Origin: Terribacillus saccharophilus
GTDB lineage: Bacteria > Bacillota > Bacilli > Bacillales > Amphibacillaceae
Assembly (NCBI RefSeq): GCF_002272745.1
Contig: NZ_NPBD01000002.1
Location: 682,001-746,000 of the forward strand
Length of the DNA: 64,000 bases
Direction of reading: 5' to 3'
The translations under genes were made by a program, and so were the position numbers. The notes under the pieces were generated by a model that ran no database searches, was not told where the DNA came from, and saw only the letters and a program-made list of their open reading frames with translations. Positions 35,934 to 46,466 of the stretch are shown here, one piece after another (position 1 is the first letter of the stretch; every line of letters starts with the position of its first letter).

Positions 35934-36636
35934 TCAATTCCTCCTCTAGCCATGTAAGCTCTTGTTTAAAGGAAGCCATCTTCTCTTCATCAACATGCTG
36001 CGCCTGTTGCATGTTCGCTACATTGCGCTCCAGTTTCTGCTTGTAGTCCAGCCATTTCGCTCGGAAAGCTTCATTTTTTTCCTTCAATAAGATAGGTCCG
36101 AACAAAAGCTCTTTCTCACGTACAGCTGCATCCTCATGATAAATACTCTTACCCTCACGTACAGCTACTAACACCTCATAAATGTGTCCGGCTTCTTCTA
36201 AGATCTGTTCCTTTTGCAGAATGAATCCATTATTCTGGAACCACTTACGCAGAGCTCTGGCTTCTATATTAGGTTGGACAATAAGCTGTTCTACATGACC
36301 AAGCTTATCTTTACCTTGTTCTAAGATTGAAGCAATTAAAGGGCCTCCCATACCTGCAATGACGACTTGTTTCACCTCGTCTGGTTCAACGACTGCAAGT
36401 CCATCTCCCTTTCGTACATCTATTCGATCAATTAAACCTTGAAGCTTCACCTGTTTCTGAGCACTGCGAAATGGCCCCTCATTAATTTCTCCCGCTACAG
36501 CCTTGCTGGAAGGATCCTGCAAACATACATAGCAAGGAAGATAAGCATGATCAGATCCAACATCGACAAAATGCGCAGATTTCGGCAAATGGGCGGCTAC
36601 TGCTGAAAGCCGCTCTGACAATGATAAAACGTTCAT
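35926..36636 (-). CDS. trmK: tRNA (adenine(22)-N(1))-methyltransferase TrmK
   Basis: A 236-residue SAM-dependent enzyme that methylates A22 in the tRNA D loop. The SAM motif reads FVDVGSDHAYLP near residue 23, followed by VIAGMGGPLI in place of an NPPY-type motif; a C-terminal coiled coil contacts tRNA. The start at 36636 has AAAGGAG nine bases upstream and removes seven codons. Translationally coupled to the Nif3-like gene. B. subtilis YqfN equivalent. Confidence 0.93.
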   Translation of the reverse strand: MNVLSLSERLSAVAAHLPKSAHFVDVGSDHAYLPCYVCLQDPSSKAVAGEINEGPFRSAQKQVKLQGLIDRIDVRKGDGLAVVEPDEVKQVVIAGMGGPLIASILEQGKDKLGHVEQLIVQPNIEARALRKWFQNNGFILQKEQILEEAGHIYEVLVAVREGKSIYHEDAAVREKELLFGPILLKEKNEAFRAKWLDYKQKLERNVANMQQAQHVDEEKMASFKQELTWLEEELND

Positions 36637-36754
36637 TATATCCAACTCCTTTGTCAAATATACGTGTTTTTTGTAAAATATCCTCCCACACTTTTTGCTG
36701 AGAGAATTTGCATTCGGCTTTCAATTTTTGTAAAATGTATGTATTCCCAAGGGC

Positions 36755-36816
36755 AATAAGAAAGCCCAGCCACATGCGATTATACACACATGATAGCTGA
36801 GCGAAGCCTTCTTATT
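36755..36816 (-). terminator. Long hairpin after rpoD
   Basis: AATAAGAAGGCTTC-GCTCAGC faces GCTGGGCTTTCTTATT around a loop of about 26 bases; the rpoD stop codon lies inside one arm. No clear T-run follows, so it may protect or process the RNA rather than terminate. Confidence 0.4.
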
Positions 36817-37933
36817 CTAGGAAATCTTTCAAGCGTTTGCTACGACTTGGATGACGAAGCTTACGCAATGCTTTAGCTTCGATTTGACGGATACGCTCTC
36901 TGGTTACGCCGAATACCCGGCCAACTTCTTCCAGTGTTCTTGTTCTTCCGTCATCAAGTCCGAAACGCAAACGAAGCACATTCTCTTCTCGATCAGTCAA
37001 TGTATCCAGTACATCTTCCAACTGTTCTTTCAGCAGTTCATACGCTGCATGATCAGAAGGAGAAGTTGCTTCCTGATCCTCGATAAAGTCTCCAAGATGA
37101 GAATCATCTTCTTCACCAATTGGTGTTTCTAGAGATACAGGTTCTTGAGCAATCTTCAAGATTTCACGTACTTTTTCTGGTGTAAGTTCCATCTCTTCTC
37201 CAATTTCTTCAGGAGATGGCTCACGCCCTAGATCCTGTAGGAGCTGACGCTGTACACGGATCAGTTTATTGATTGTTTCCACCATATGCACAGGGATACG
37301 AATTGTACGCGCTTGGTCAGCAATTGCACGAGTGATTGCCTGACGGATCCACCAAGTAGCATACGTACTGAATTTGAAGCCTTTACGGTAGTCAAATTTT
37401 TCAACTGCTTTAATAAGTCCCATGTTACCTTCCTGGATTAAATCCAAGAACAGCATGCCGCGACCTACATAACGCTTTGCAATACTAACTACAAGTCGCA
37501 AGTTCGCTTCCGCCAATCGGCGTTTTGCTACTTCATCTCCAGCTTCGATACGTTCAGCCAGCGCAATTTCCTCTTTTGCTGACAATAAATCGACGCGGCC
37601 GATTTCTTTCAAGTACATGCGCACAGGGTCATTAATCTTGATGCCTAGTGGTACACTAAGGTCATTCAAGTCAAATTCTTCCTCTTTCGCAATTTGTTTC
37701 ATATTCGGGTCCTGGTCGGATTCACCAATCACTTCCACATTTTGTTCGTTCAAGTGCTCGTAGATTTCATCCATCTGATCGGAATCCAATTCAAAGCTAG
37801 CAAGACGCTCACTTACCTCTTCATAAGCGAGGACTCCACGCTTTTTACCCATTTCAACAAGGAGTTCTTTTGCTTGCTCCAATGTCATTTCAGTCTCGTT
37901 CACTTTAGAACCTGCTGGCTTATTCTCTGCCAT
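36812..37933 (-). CDS. sigA: RNA polymerase primary sigma factor SigA (RpoD)
   Basis: A 373-residue sigma-70 factor. Region 1.1 is at the N-terminus, region 2 carries [20 protein letters not shown] and the -10 recognition helix, region 3 follows, and region 4.2 ([20 protein letters not shown]) binds the -35 element. Length is that of B. subtilis SigA. The start at 37933 has GGAGGAGG; six upstream codons are dropped. It follows dnaG in the classical macromolecular-synthesis operon. Confidence 0.97.
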   Translation of the reverse strand: MAENKPAGSKVNETEMTLEQAKELLVEMGKKRGVLAYEEVSERLASFELDSDQMDEIYEHLNEQNVEVIGESDQDPNMKQIAKEEEFDLNDLSVPLGIKINDPVRMYLKEIGRVDLLSAKEEIALAERIEAGDEVAKRRLAEANLRLVVSIAKRYVGRGMLFLDLIQEGNMGLIKAVEKFDYRKGFKFSTYATWWIRQAITRAIADQARTIRIPVHMVETINKLIRVQRQLLQDLGREPSPEEIGEEMELTPEKVREILKIAQEPVSLETPIGEEDDSHLGDFIEDQEATSPSDHAAYELLKEQLEDVLDTLTDREENVLRLRFGLDDGRTRTLEEVGRVFGVTRERIRQIEAKALRKLRHPSRSKRLKDFLE

Positions 37934-37970
37934 AAGTCCTCCTCCTTCCAAAACATCAAGCTATCTATTG

Positions 37971-39794
37971 TTACAGAGAACTTTTTAAAGTTCTACGTAT
38001 TTCCATGATCTTCATGGCTATCTGTGCTGCCCGAATCGGATCATTTTCCTGTTCGGCTTGCCTCTGTTCCGCCAGCAACTGGCTAATATCTGTCTTATTC
38101 ACTTGCTCGCGCTTAATGGTGCGGATATAGTCGCCGATCTCCTGATCACTTATATCCTCGACCACCGGCAGCATGGCTGTTTGGATGACCAGCTGCTGCA
38201 AGGAAGGGTCCTCCAATGATGATACGAATTGGCTCACATCCGCATCATTGCCTTCTTCATAAAAAGCGTACAGATGGGTAGCAATCACCTGGACTTGATC
38301 CGATATGAACGAAGCCCCTATCTCTTCCTGAACCTTATCCGCAATTGCCGCTGTTCTAAGCATATGCGCCAAGAGTTGTTTTTCTGCCGTTTGAAAAGCA
38401 GTTGGTATTTTTTTTTCGTAATGACGGGATTGCTGCTTTGGAGTTGGCGCTTTAGCCGAGTTGCTGACTCCTCTCTTGCTTTCCCGTTTGCGGAGTCTGG
38501 GTTCAAGATCGGAGACAAGCGTATCCATGGAAAGATCCATTGCGTTCGACAGCTCCCGCAAATAGTGTTCCCGTTCTACAGAGCTTTCAATCTGCGCAAT
38601 CTCATCCAATACTTTTTCTACATACTGCAGGCGATCTCCTTCAAGTGAAAGGTTGTAGTCCTGCTTTAAGTAGTGCATCATGAAGGACATAGCCGTCAGG
38701 GCAGCATCAATGATGGATCGTTTGAATTTTTCTGCTCCATGCTCACGGATGTAATCATCTGGATCCAGACCGTCCCGGAGCATTGCAACTCGTACATGAT
38801 TACCGTTCTTTTGCAGGATTTGTAATGCACGATAAGTCGCTTCAAAACCTGCCTTATCGCCGTCATAGCAAATGACTACCTGTTCCGCATACCGCTTCAA
38901 AAGCCTTGCTTGGGTCTCTGTTAGAGATGTTCCAAGCGTCGCAACCCCGTTTCTCACACCCGCCTGATGCGCTGCAATTACATCATTATATCCTTCGAAT
39001 ACAACAACCTGGCCAGACTTGCGGATCTCACTTCTTGCCAAATCGAAATTGAACAGCATTCTTCCTTTTTGGAAAAGCTCGCTTTCGGAACTGTTCAAGT
39101 ACTTTGGTTCCTGACCTCCGCCTAGTGTACGGCCGCCAAAGCCAACTGTCTTACCGAGATGGTTCCGTATCGGAAAAATAACCCGCCCGCGGAAGCGATC
39201 CTGAGGCTTATTTTCTTTATCGGATGAAAACAGCCCCGTATGCAGCAATTCCTGCGGCTTGTACCCTTTTCCTTCAAGGAATTTCACAGTAAAATCTCTG
39301 CTGTTCGGTGCAAAGCCAAGCTGGAAGGTGTCAATCGTCTCATCAGTCAAACCACGACCGAGGAGATATTCATAACCAGTCTTACCTTCTTTCGTATTGC
39401 GCAGCAAGTTATGGTAGAGCTTAACAACCCACTCATTCGCCTCAAGCGCAGTCTGGTCTTCACGGGATTGCCCGCGTTCCTGCTGCTCTGCTACGGAAGC
39501 TGGCACTTCTGTTCCGCTTCTTTCGGCGAGTTTTTGAACCGACCGGGAGAAGGAAAGACCTTCCAATTCCATTAGGAAAGTAAATACATTTCCTCCTTTT
39601 CCACAGCCAAAACAATGAAAAATCTGTTTTTCCTGGGTCACGGAGAATGATGGAGATTTTTCACCATGGAAAGGACAAAGTCCGAAGTAGTTCCGGCCTT
39701 GTTTCTTTAATTGGACATGCTCGCCTATCACATCGACAATATCATTTGATTTGCGGACTTCCTCGACTATTTCTTCTGGTATTGCACCAGCCAT
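37971..39794 (-). CDS. dnaG: DNA primase
   Basis: A 607-residue primase that makes RNA primers at the replication fork. The N-terminal CHC2 zinc ribbon is seen as CPFHGEKSPSFSV and FHCFGCGKGG (about 41-64), the TOPRIM core contains FEGYNDVIAA and YDGDKAG, and the C-terminal third is the helicase-binding domain. ATG with GGTGATGTGG. Upstream of sigA by 37 bases. Confidence 0.97.
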   Translation of the reverse strand: MAGAIPEEIVEEVRKSNDIVDVIGEHVQLKKQGRNYFGLCPFHGEKSPSFSVTQEKQIFHCFGCGKGGNVFTFLMELEGLSFSRSVQKLAERSGTEVPASVAEQQERGQSREDQTALEANEWVVKLYHNLLRNTKEGKTGYEYLLGRGLTDETIDTFQLGFAPNSRDFTVKFLEGKGYKPQELLHTGLFSSDKENKPQDRFRGRVIFPIRNHLGKTVGFGGRTLGGGQEPKYLNSSESELFQKGRMLFNFDLARSEIRKSGQVVVFEGYNDVIAAHQAGVRNGVATLGTSLTETQARLLKRYAEQVVICYDGDKAGFEATYRALQILQKNGNHVRVAMLRDGLDPDDYIREHGAEKFKRSIIDAALTAMSFMMHYLKQDYNLSLEGDRLQYVEKVLDEIAQIESSVEREHYLRELSNAMDLSMDTLVSDLEPRLRKRESKRGVSNSAKAPTPKQQSRHYEKKIPTAFQTAEKQLLAHMLRTAAIADKVQEEIGASFISDQVQVIATHLYAFYEEGNDADVSQFVSSLEDPSLQQLVIQTAMLPVVEDISDQEIGDYIRTIKREQVNKTDISQLLAEQRQAEQENDPIRAAQIAMKIMEIRRTLKSSL

Positions 39795-39817
39795 TCCACA
39801 TCACCAACCTATATAAT

Positions 39818-40288
39818 TCAACAACTTTCGTCTGATTCCTGCATTTTTCGACAAAAAGACGAAAAAATAGTAAGGAATCTTCTTCTATCGGCAGCTGTCA
39901 GCTTGGAAGGTCCCTTAATTCGTTTGCCCTGTCGTTGATTTTGGATTCGCATGTGCTTTCTTAGCAGTATCTCATCGGCATCTTCCTCCGTAATCAGCTC
40001 TCCGCGAGGTGTGATGACTGTTACGTCCTTAGCTGTGAGTAAGGTAGCCAATGCAAGATCTTGCGTTACAACACAAGCTCCAGGCGTAATGTGATTCAGA
40101 ATGTACCAATCCACTGCCTGATCCACAGGATCAAGAACCACCCAGGAGTCATCTGAATCACTGCTCAAATGATTAATTGTGGTTACGAATCGGACAGGAA
40201 CGTGATAGGCTGCACATGCAGAAACAATCTCCTGCTTGACAGGACAGCTATCTGCATCCACATAGACAATAGGGTTATGTGATTTCAT
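39818..40288 (-). CDS. yqxD: YaiI/YqxD family protein (DUF188)
   Basis: A 156-residue cytoplasmic protein of the UPF0178 family with a PIN-like fold: VYVDADSCPVKQEI at the start and VTQDLALATLLTAK near residue 75, with conserved acidic residues that could bind a metal. Biochemical function is not established. It lies just upstream of dnaG, as yqxD does in B. subtilis. Weak ribosome binding site (GTGAGAC). Confidence 0.88.
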   Translation of the reverse strand: MKSHNPIVYVDADSCPVKQEIVSACAAYHVPVRFVTTINHLSSDSDDSWVVLDPVDQAVDWYILNHITPGACVVTQDLALATLLTAKDVTVITPRGELITEEDADEILLRKHMRIQNQRQGKRIKGPSKLTAADRRRFLTIFSSFCRKMQESDESC

Positions 40289-40438
40289 GTCTCACTAATT
40301 CTACAATAAAATGCGGAATCCTTCCTTTTTCGTAAAATTTTTATAAAGCTTTTTACCTCAAGGGTTACCATTTAAACATATTTAATACTAACAACATTTT
40401 TTCACAAAAACTAATTATAATACAAAGTATTTAAAAAA

Positions 40439-40456
40439 GCCATTATTTTAACTGGC
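40439..40456 (-). terminator. Terminator of the acyltransferase gene
   Basis: GCCA(G)TTA/TAATGGC small stem followed by TTTTTT on the minus strand. Confidence 0.6.
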
Positions 40457-40458
40457 AT

Positions 40459-41562
40459 TCAGGATGCCTTGGAATGCTTCAGCAGACTGCTGTTCTTCGG
40501 TAATTTACCGAAGAACAACGAAGCAAAAGGCACATAGCGATGAAAAAGATAGATGATTAAGAAACAAACTCCCATTACAGCAAGATAGCGCAGCAGTATC
40601 TGGACATGAAATAAATAGTTGCTGTATGCAGGTATTGTTCTTGTCACATAATCCAGAATGAGCGGATGCAGCAGATAGTAACCAAAGGAATAGCTCGCAA
40701 TTTGCTGTAATCTGGCTAGTGTCGATGTCGAAAGCTTGTCTGCAACAGATTCAGCAATCCGGAAAATGCTGTAACAGCCTGTTATAAGGAAAACATAATT
40801 CACACTCTCATACAGAATGTTGTTCCACTCGAAGACACCTAAAGTTCCAGAAAGGTAATAATAAATCGCGATGGCTGATCCTGCTATGCCACTGGTCAGC
40901 AGCCATCCCCAGGTAGACCAGCGTTTGCTTTTAGCTTTTTCCCTGTCATAATGTATGCCTATCCATCCGCCGAGCAATAAAGTACCCATCAATTGCAGGA
41001 ATAAAGGAAACGGGCTGAACGGCAGATAGGTCTGCAGGGCAAAGTAGCTAAGCTGCAGTAAGCCCCCGAACACAAACATATATTTTCTGAAGATGGATAC
41101 TTTATGGTCCAGCCAAACCAGCAAAGGCAGTACTAAGTAAATTTGGACAATAAGAAATATAAAGTGCAGCTGATAATAGCTTTCTCCAAAAAATATCCGC
41201 TTGGCAATTGCTGCTGGCTGGAGATCTCCAAAACCGAGAATTGCCTTGTGCAGCTCGTATATAATTGCCCAAATGATGTAAGGAATCAGGATGAAGCTGA
41301 CACGCTTTTTGTAGTAGTCTTTCCATAATGACTTTGTCAGTTTTTTGTGTTTGTATTGATAAAAGAAAACCAGGCCGGTAATTGCTATGAACAAGCCTGC
41401 TTCTATCCGAATGATCCGGTTAAGAAAATGATATTTTTCGTACGCATCGCCTGCAAACGGCAGAACAGTAGCATACGTGCCTGTCACATGGACGAGCACG
41501 ACAAGTGACATTGCCAAGAGCCTCATCAAATAAATAGATTGGATCTGCTGTTGTCTTTTCAT
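40459..41562 (-). CDS. Membrane acyltransferase (acyltransferase_3 family)
   Basis: A 367-residue protein with about ten membrane helices. The family His is in VLVHVTG near residue 24, followed by a basic RIIRIEAG loop. Such enzymes O-acetylate or O-acylate surface polysaccharides, peptidoglycan or lipids on the outer face; no partner gene indicates the substrate. The start at 41562 has AAGGAG and drops 22 upstream codons. It interrupts the yqxD-ppsR order seen in B. subtilis, so it is likely an insertion. Confidence 0.82.
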   Translation of the reverse strand: MKRQQQIQSIYLMRLLAMSLVVLVHVTGTYATVLPFAGDAYEKYHFLNRIIRIEAGLFIAITGLVFFYQYKHKKLTKSLWKDYYKKRVSFILIPYIIWAIIYELHKAILGFGDLQPAAIAKRIFFGESYYQLHFIFLIVQIYLVLPLLVWLDHKVSIFRKYMFVFGGLLQLSYFALQTYLPFSPFPLFLQLMGTLLLGGWIGIHYDREKAKSKRWSTWGWLLTSGIAGSAIAIYYYLSGTLGVFEWNNILYESVNYVFLITGCYSIFRIAESVADKLSTSTLARLQQIASYSFGYYLLHPLILDYVTRTIPAYSNYLFHVQILLRYLAVMGVCFLIIYLFHRYVPFASLFFGKLPKNSSLLKHSKAS

Positions 41563-41710
41563 GTTAGGTCTCCTTGTAGACATCATTTTACGAAATAGAA
41601 GAGGCAACAACAGATTATCTGCTGTCACCTCTTCTGTTCTTAATCGTAAAGATTCTACCGAAGGACCGTCAACATGATAAACAGAATCTTAACACTAACT
41701 TTGTACTAAC

Positions 41711-42520
41711 TTAATCCTGTTGATTGCGAACAGTCAAGATACTATTGGCAGTTTCTTCAACTGCTTTATTGGAAACATCAATCACACGACAGCCAATTCG
41801 TTCGGCAATCTTATCAAAATGTTCCAGTTCATGATTGATCCGGTCGATATTGGCATAGCTCGCTTGATCCCCAAGACCAAGCGCTTTTAGACGTTCCTTA
41901 CGGATATCATTAAGCTTCTCAGGACTGATGCGAAGACCTATGCATTTGGAAGGATCCACTTGGAAAAGTTCCCGAGGCGGATCTACTTCCGGAACAATCG
42001 GGACATTGGCGACTTTTAGACGTTTATGCGCCAGATACTGGGATAATGGTGTTTTGGATGTGCGCGATACACCAATAAGTACAATATCAGCCCGGGCAAT
42101 ACCGCGTGGATCACGCCCATCGTCGTAGCGGACCGCAAATTCAATCGCTTCGATTCTTCGGAAATAATCTTCATCCAGACGATGGACAAGGCCTGGCTGC
42201 AGTTTTGGCTTCTGATGGAACATATCTGCCATCGCATCCATAAGCGGCCCCATCAAGTCGATGCAAGGTATACCTTGTCTTTGCGCTTCACTTGTAAGGA
42301 AAGCCCGGAAATCCGGATTGACCATTGTGAAGGCAATGATTGATGGACGTTCGCTTGCTTGCTTAAGTGTTTCTTCCAATATAGATGTGTTCTCTACATA
42401 AGGAACACGTTGTAAAGCAAACGGCTCTTCCAAATTGTACTGACTTAATGCTGCTTTTACAACGAGCTCTGCTGTTTCCCCTACAGAATCTGATACAACA
42501 TAGACGATTGGTTTCTCCAT
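41711..42520 (-). CDS. ppsR: Bifunctional kinase/phosphorylase PpsR-like regulator
   Basis: A 269-residue DUF299 protein that phosphorylates and dephosphorylates a Thr of PEP synthase or pyruvate phosphate dikinase using ADP. The P-loop-like [11 protein letters not shown] is near residue 148 and [13 protein letters not shown] opens the protein. In B. subtilis the equivalent (YqfL) acts with CcpN in gluconeogenic control, and ccpN is again the gene immediately upstream here. AGGAGGGG before the ATG. Confidence 0.92.
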   Translation of the reverse strand: MEKPIVYVVSDSVGETAELVVKAALSQYNLEEPFALQRVPYVENTSILEETLKQASERPSIIAFTMVNPDFRAFLTSEAQRQGIPCIDLMGPLMDAMADMFHQKPKLQPGLVHRLDEDYFRRIEAIEFAVRYDDGRDPRGIARADIVLIGVSRTSKTPLSQYLAHKRLKVANVPIVPEVDPPRELFQVDPSKCIGLRISPEKLNDIRKERLKALGLGDQASYANIDRINHELEHFDKIAERIGCRVIDVSNKAVEETANSILTVRNQQD

Positions 42521-42541
42521 CGGTTCCCCTCCTGGATATAT

Positions 42542-43174
42542 TTACATAAGTTCATTTCGAGCAAGTTCTACGAAGGCCTTTGTGATCGTTGTCTTTGTAA
42601 TACGCCCAACTACTTTTGCGCCTGCCTCATTTGATCTTTCTATGACCGGCAGACTGTCGATTTGTTTATCTATCAACCGATTGGCCGCTTCCACCAACAA
42701 TTCATCCGGATAACAAACAGCAACATTTGGCATCCTCGTCATAATGATGTGAACTGGAATATCCTGTAGCACCTGATTGCCGATACTTGCTCGCAGTAAA
42801 TCCTTACGAGAAACGACTCCGACGAGATTATTGTCTTGATCAACTGCAAAAAGTGTTCCGACATCACTAAGGAACATTGCGCTGATCGCATCGTAAGCTG
42901 AATCGTCCTCTTTGACGACAATCGGCATCGATTGGAAGGTCTCCACCTTATATTTCATCAGTTTTTCTGTAATGATCTCTGAACCTGTCTTACCTGTATA
43001 GAAGTAACCAACACGCGGTCTTGCATCCAGGAAACCTACCATTGTAAGAATCGCCAAATCAGGACGCAAAGTCGCCCGTGTCAGACTAAGCCGTTCCGCG
43101 ATCTGTTCACCTGTTATCGGACCCGCTTCTTTCACTATCGCGATAATCTGCTGTTGTCTTTTAGACAAATCCAT
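42542..43174 (-). CDS. ccpN: Transcriptional regulator CcpN
   Basis: A 210-residue repressor: an N-terminal winged helix-turn-helix (about 5-60, ITGEQIAERLSLTRATLRPD) and two CBS domains (about 75-205) that sense adenine nucleotides. In B. subtilis CcpN represses the gluconeogenic genes gapB and pckA during growth on glucose. The start at 43174 has GAGGTG six bases upstream. It forms a pair with ppsR, 21 bases downstream. Confidence 0.92.
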   Translation of the reverse strand: MDLSKRQQQIIAIVKEAGPITGEQIAERLSLTRATLRPDLAILTMVGFLDARPRVGYFYTGKTGSEIITEKLMKYKVETFQSMPIVVKEDDSAYDAISAMFLSDVGTLFAVDQDNNLVGVVSRKDLLRASIGNQVLQDIPVHIIMTRMPNVAVCYPDELLVEAANRLIDKQIDSLPVIERSNEAGAKVVGRITKTTITKAFVELARNELM

Positions 43175-43202
43175 GTTCATCACCTCTATCCAAGAACTGC
43201 CC

Positions 43203-45290
43203 TCATTGGACCTGTTTCCACTGTACTTTTGTTACATCTGCATAGCTGAGAATCAGTGCAGCCAATTGGTTCAATAATGATAAGCGGTTCGTTTTTAATT
43301 TTTCATCCTCTGCCATGACCATTGTGTGGTCGAAGAATGCATGGATAGTGTCAGTGAACGCTGCCAACGTATCCAAAGCTTCTTTTGCTTGACGGTTGCT
43401 TGCAGCCTCCATATAAGCTGTTTTATTTTGGTTGAGCATGTTGTAGAGCTGCTTTTCGTATTCATTTTCGAACAATGCTTCTTCTACCCCATGATCTGCA
43501 CCTTTTTTAGCAAGGTTAATGACGCGTCCCAATGCTTCCTGAACTGGTTTGAAGTTCTCATCTTGACGCAATACTTGCATTGTTTTCGCTTTAGCAAGTG
43601 TATACGGATAGTTACCGATTTGTACAGAAAGAACTGCTTCCACTACATCATGAGAGATGCCTTCTTCTTTCAGCAATTGAGAAGCACGCTGTTTGAAGAA
43701 ATTGCGAATATCATCTGTATACTTATCTCTTTCAACTGTCGGCAATGCTTGTTGCTCGAACAATTCAACTGCTCGATTGACGATTTCCTCTACTGTGATC
43801 TGCCAGTCTGTCTTCAGCAGCATTTGGATAATACCAATTGCCTGACGACGTAAACCATAAGGATCTTGGGAACCAGTCGGAACGTTGCCGATAACCATGC
43901 TTCCTACGATTGTGTCCAGTTTGTCGGCAATACTGACAATTGTACCTTCTACAGATTCAGGCAGCGCTCCATGGGAGGAAAGCGGCATATACTGTTCGCG
44001 AATTGCTTGGGCCACACTGTCAGATTCGCCGAAGTGGCGTGCATATTTCTCACCCATAATACCTTGTAATTCAGTGAATTCGTTTACCATATTTGTCACA
44101 AGGTCAAACTTGGCTATGCTTGCTGCGCGCTCTGCTCGAGCAGCAGTTTCCTGATCGATAACTGCAGCTTCACTAATCATCTTCGCAATCTTCGTCACAC
44201 GGCCCACTTTATCCTGCAAGGTTCCAAGTTCCACTTGATAAACCATTTTAGACAGTTTTTCTTGTGCTTTCTCTATCGGCTGCGCTTTATCCTCAGCATA
44301 GAAGAATTCTGCATCTTGGAGTCTGGCACGAAGCACCTTCTCGTTACCGCGGGCAACGTTTTCCAAGTGATCGCTGTTACCGTTACGCACACCGATGAAA
44401 TGTGGCAGCAGCTGACCAGAAGGGTCTGTTACTGGGAAGTAACGCTGATGTTCTTTCATGCTCGTAATCAGCACCTCTTGCGGCAGATCCAGGAAGCTGG
44501 CAGCAAAATCACCATGGAATACAGTTGGGTATTCCACCAAATACAGCACTTCCTCTAAAAGATCTTCATCGATCGGAATATGCCAGCCGTTCACTGTTTC
44601 CAATTGACGAATACCATCAATGATCATCTGTTGACGTTTCTTCTGGTCTACGATGACAAATTGCTCTTCCAGTACAGAAGCATATGCAGCAGGATTATCG
44701 ATTGTAGCCGTTTTTCCAAGAAAGCGATGTCCATAAGTAAGATTTGAAGATTCTGTTCCCGCTATCTCCATTGGAATGACAGATTCATCGTACAATGCAA
44801 CGATCCAGCGAATCGGTCGTGCATAACGCAAGTTGCCGGATCCCCAACGCATATTCTTCGGAAAATGCAAGCTGAGCAGCACATCTTTGAATGATGGAAG
44901 CAAGTCTACTGCGTGCTGACCTTTGACAAACTTTTTCACATAAATATATTCAGTGCCATCCACATCTTTCGTGTAGATATCCTCAACTGCAGCACCTTGA
45001 CCGCGCGTAAAACCTTGCGCTGCCTTCGACCATTGTCCTGCTTCATCTTTTGCAATTCGAAGTGCAGGTCCTTTTACTTCCTCTTCAATATCAGGCTGCT
45101 TGTCGGAAAGGGAAAGAATTGTAACAGCAACACGTCTCGGTGTAGCTTGTACAAGTACCTTTTCGAAGGAGAGGCCCAGCTCATTCAGCCATGCTGTCGT
45201 TTTGGATTCCAACTGCTCAATAGTGCCGGGCAAAAACCGCGCCGGCATTTCCTCTAAACCAATTTCAAAAAGTACATCCTTATTCTGCAT
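43203..45290 (-). CDS. glyS: Glycyl-tRNA synthetase beta subunit
   Basis: A 695-residue subunit of the bacterial alpha2-beta2 glycyl-tRNA synthetase. It begins [15 protein letters not shown], carries the HD-type region [14 protein letters not shown] and ends in a tRNA-binding domain. The beta subunit binds and orients tRNA-Gly. AAGGAG lies nine bases before the ATG at 45290; the ATG at 45296 is also possible. It overlaps glyQ by 11 bases and shares its T-box control. Confidence 0.95.
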   Translation of the reverse strand: MQNKDVLFEIGLEEMPARFLPGTIEQLESKTTAWLNELGLSFEKVLVQATPRRVAVTILSLSDKQPDIEEEVKGPALRIAKDEAGQWSKAAQGFTRGQGAAVEDIYTKDVDGTEYIYVKKFVKGQHAVDLLPSFKDVLLSLHFPKNMRWGSGNLRYARPIRWIVALYDESVIPMEIAGTESSNLTYGHRFLGKTATIDNPAAYASVLEEQFVIVDQKKRQQMIIDGIRQLETVNGWHIPIDEDLLEEVLYLVEYPTVFHGDFAASFLDLPQEVLITSMKEHQRYFPVTDPSGQLLPHFIGVRNGNSDHLENVARGNEKVLRARLQDAEFFYAEDKAQPIEKAQEKLSKMVYQVELGTLQDKVGRVTKIAKMISEAAVIDQETAARAERAASIAKFDLVTNMVNEFTELQGIMGEKYARHFGESDSVAQAIREQYMPLSSHGALPESVEGTIVSIADKLDTIVGSMVIGNVPTGSQDPYGLRRQAIGIIQMLLKTDWQITVEEIVNRAVELFEQQALPTVERDKYTDDIRNFFKQRASQLLKEEGISHDVVEAVLSVQIGNYPYTLAKAKTMQVLRQDENFKPVQEALGRVINLAKKGADHGVEEALFENEYEKQLYNMLNQNKTAYMEAASNRQAKEALDTLAAFTDTIHAFFDHTMVMAEDEKLKTNRLSLLNQLAALILSYADVTKVQWKQVQ

Positions 45291-46170
45291 GCTCATCCGC
45301 TCCTTCTTTCAGCATTGGGAAACCAAGTCGTTCCCGTTCTGCTACATAGCTCTTCGCAATTGATCTTGCCAAATTCCGCACTCTGCCGATATAACCAGTT
45401 CGCTCAGTAACTGAGATGGCGCCTTTGGCATCGAGCAAGTTAAATGTGTGGGAACATTTTAGCACGTAATCATACGCAGGGAAGACGAGTCCTTCATCCA
45501 TGATTCGTTTCGCTTCTTTTTCGTACATATCAAACAGTTGGAACAGCATGTCTGTATCAGATTCTTTGAACGTATACGTGCTATGCTCAAATTCCGGCTG
45601 CTTGAAGATATCCGCTACAGTAACGCCATCTGTCCATTCAAGCTCGAAAACATTTTCTTTATCTTGGATGTAAGAAGCAAGTCGTTCCAGACCATATGTA
45701 ATCTCTACAGAAACGGGTTTTGCTTCCAAACCGCCGATTTGCTGGAAATAGGTGAACTGTGTTATTTCCATACCATCAAGCCAAACCTCCCAGCCAAGTC
45801 CAGCAGCACCAAGTGTCGGGTTCTCCCAGTTATCCTCAACAAATCGGATATCATGCTTCAATGGATCAATGCCCAGTTTGCGAAGTGATTCCAAATAAAG
45901 TTCCTGGATGTTGTCTGGTGAAGGCTTCATGATCACCTGGAATTGATGATGCTGGTATAAACGGTTTGGGTTTTCCCCGTAGCGGCCATCGGCTGGTCGG
46001 CGAGAAGGCTCTACATAGGCCACATTCCACGGCTCAGGACCAAGACTGCGCAATAAAGTCATAGGGCTCATTGTTCCTGCCCCTTTTTCTACATCATACG
46101 CTTGCATCAATAGACAGCCTTGGTCTGACCAATGCTTCTGTAACGTCAAAATCATATTTTGGATATTCAT
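45280..46170 (-). CDS. glyQ: Glycyl-tRNA synthetase alpha subunit
   Basis: A 296-residue class II synthetase subunit with the catalytic site for glycyl-adenylate. Signatures include [20 protein letters not shown] near the start, the class II motif [16 protein letters not shown] near residue 47, and [26 protein letters not shown] precedes the ATG. Controlled by the T-box leader at 46211-46424. Confidence 0.97.
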   Translation of the reverse strand: MNIQNMILTLQKHWSDQGCLLMQAYDVEKGAGTMSPMTLLRSLGPEPWNVAYVEPSRRPADGRYGENPNRLYQHHQFQVIMKPSPDNIQELYLESLRKLGIDPLKHDIRFVEDNWENPTLGAAGLGWEVWLDGMEITQFTYFQQIGGLEAKPVSVEITYGLERLASYIQDKENVFELEWTDGVTVADIFKQPEFEHSTYTFKESDTDMLFQLFDMYEKEAKRIMDEGLVFPAYDYVLKCSHTFNLLDAKGAISVTERTGYIGRVRNLARSIAKSYVAERERLGFPMLKEGADEHAE

Positions 46171-46210
46171 CGGATTCCCTCCATCTTCTTTTCATCAACG
46201 TCAGGATGGA

Positions 46211-46424
46211 CAAAGAAAAATCCCGTCCCTATGCTGCCTAAACAGCATAGGGACGGGATTACCGCGGTTCCACCCTAATTGCTCCCAAATGGAAGCCACT
46301 CTTTTTTCCTTTTGCTCCAAAGTGCCTTCTCCGTCTTCCTTTGTTCTGGCTCACACTATCCCAGATTCGCTATGCAAAGTACCGGACGGATACTACTCTT
46401 CTTCAACGCAAGCCGTCGATTTTG
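46211..46424 (-). promoter_or_regulatory. Glycine T-box riboswitch of glyQS
   Basis: The T-box sequence GGGTGGAACCGCGG is at 46262-46275. The terminator is an 18-bp stem (46219-46236 with 46243-46260) followed by TTTTC. In stem I, GCGTTGAAG pairs with CTTTGGAGC and TCCGTC with GACGGA, leaving a loop whose 3' strand reads GAA-GGC-AC; the specifier GGC (46324-46326) codes for glycine, matching the genes controlled. Uncharged tRNA-Gly should favour read-through. Confidence 0.96.
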
Positions 46425-46429
46425 TAACT

Positions 46430-46459
46430 ATCATACTAAAATGCCATACTAATTGTCAA
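46430..46459 (-). promoter_or_regulatory. Sigma-A promoter of glyQS
   Basis: Perfect TTGACA, 18-base spacer, TATGAT. It lies just past the end of recO, eight bases from its stop. Confidence 0.8.
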
Positions 46460-46466
46460 CAAACCT

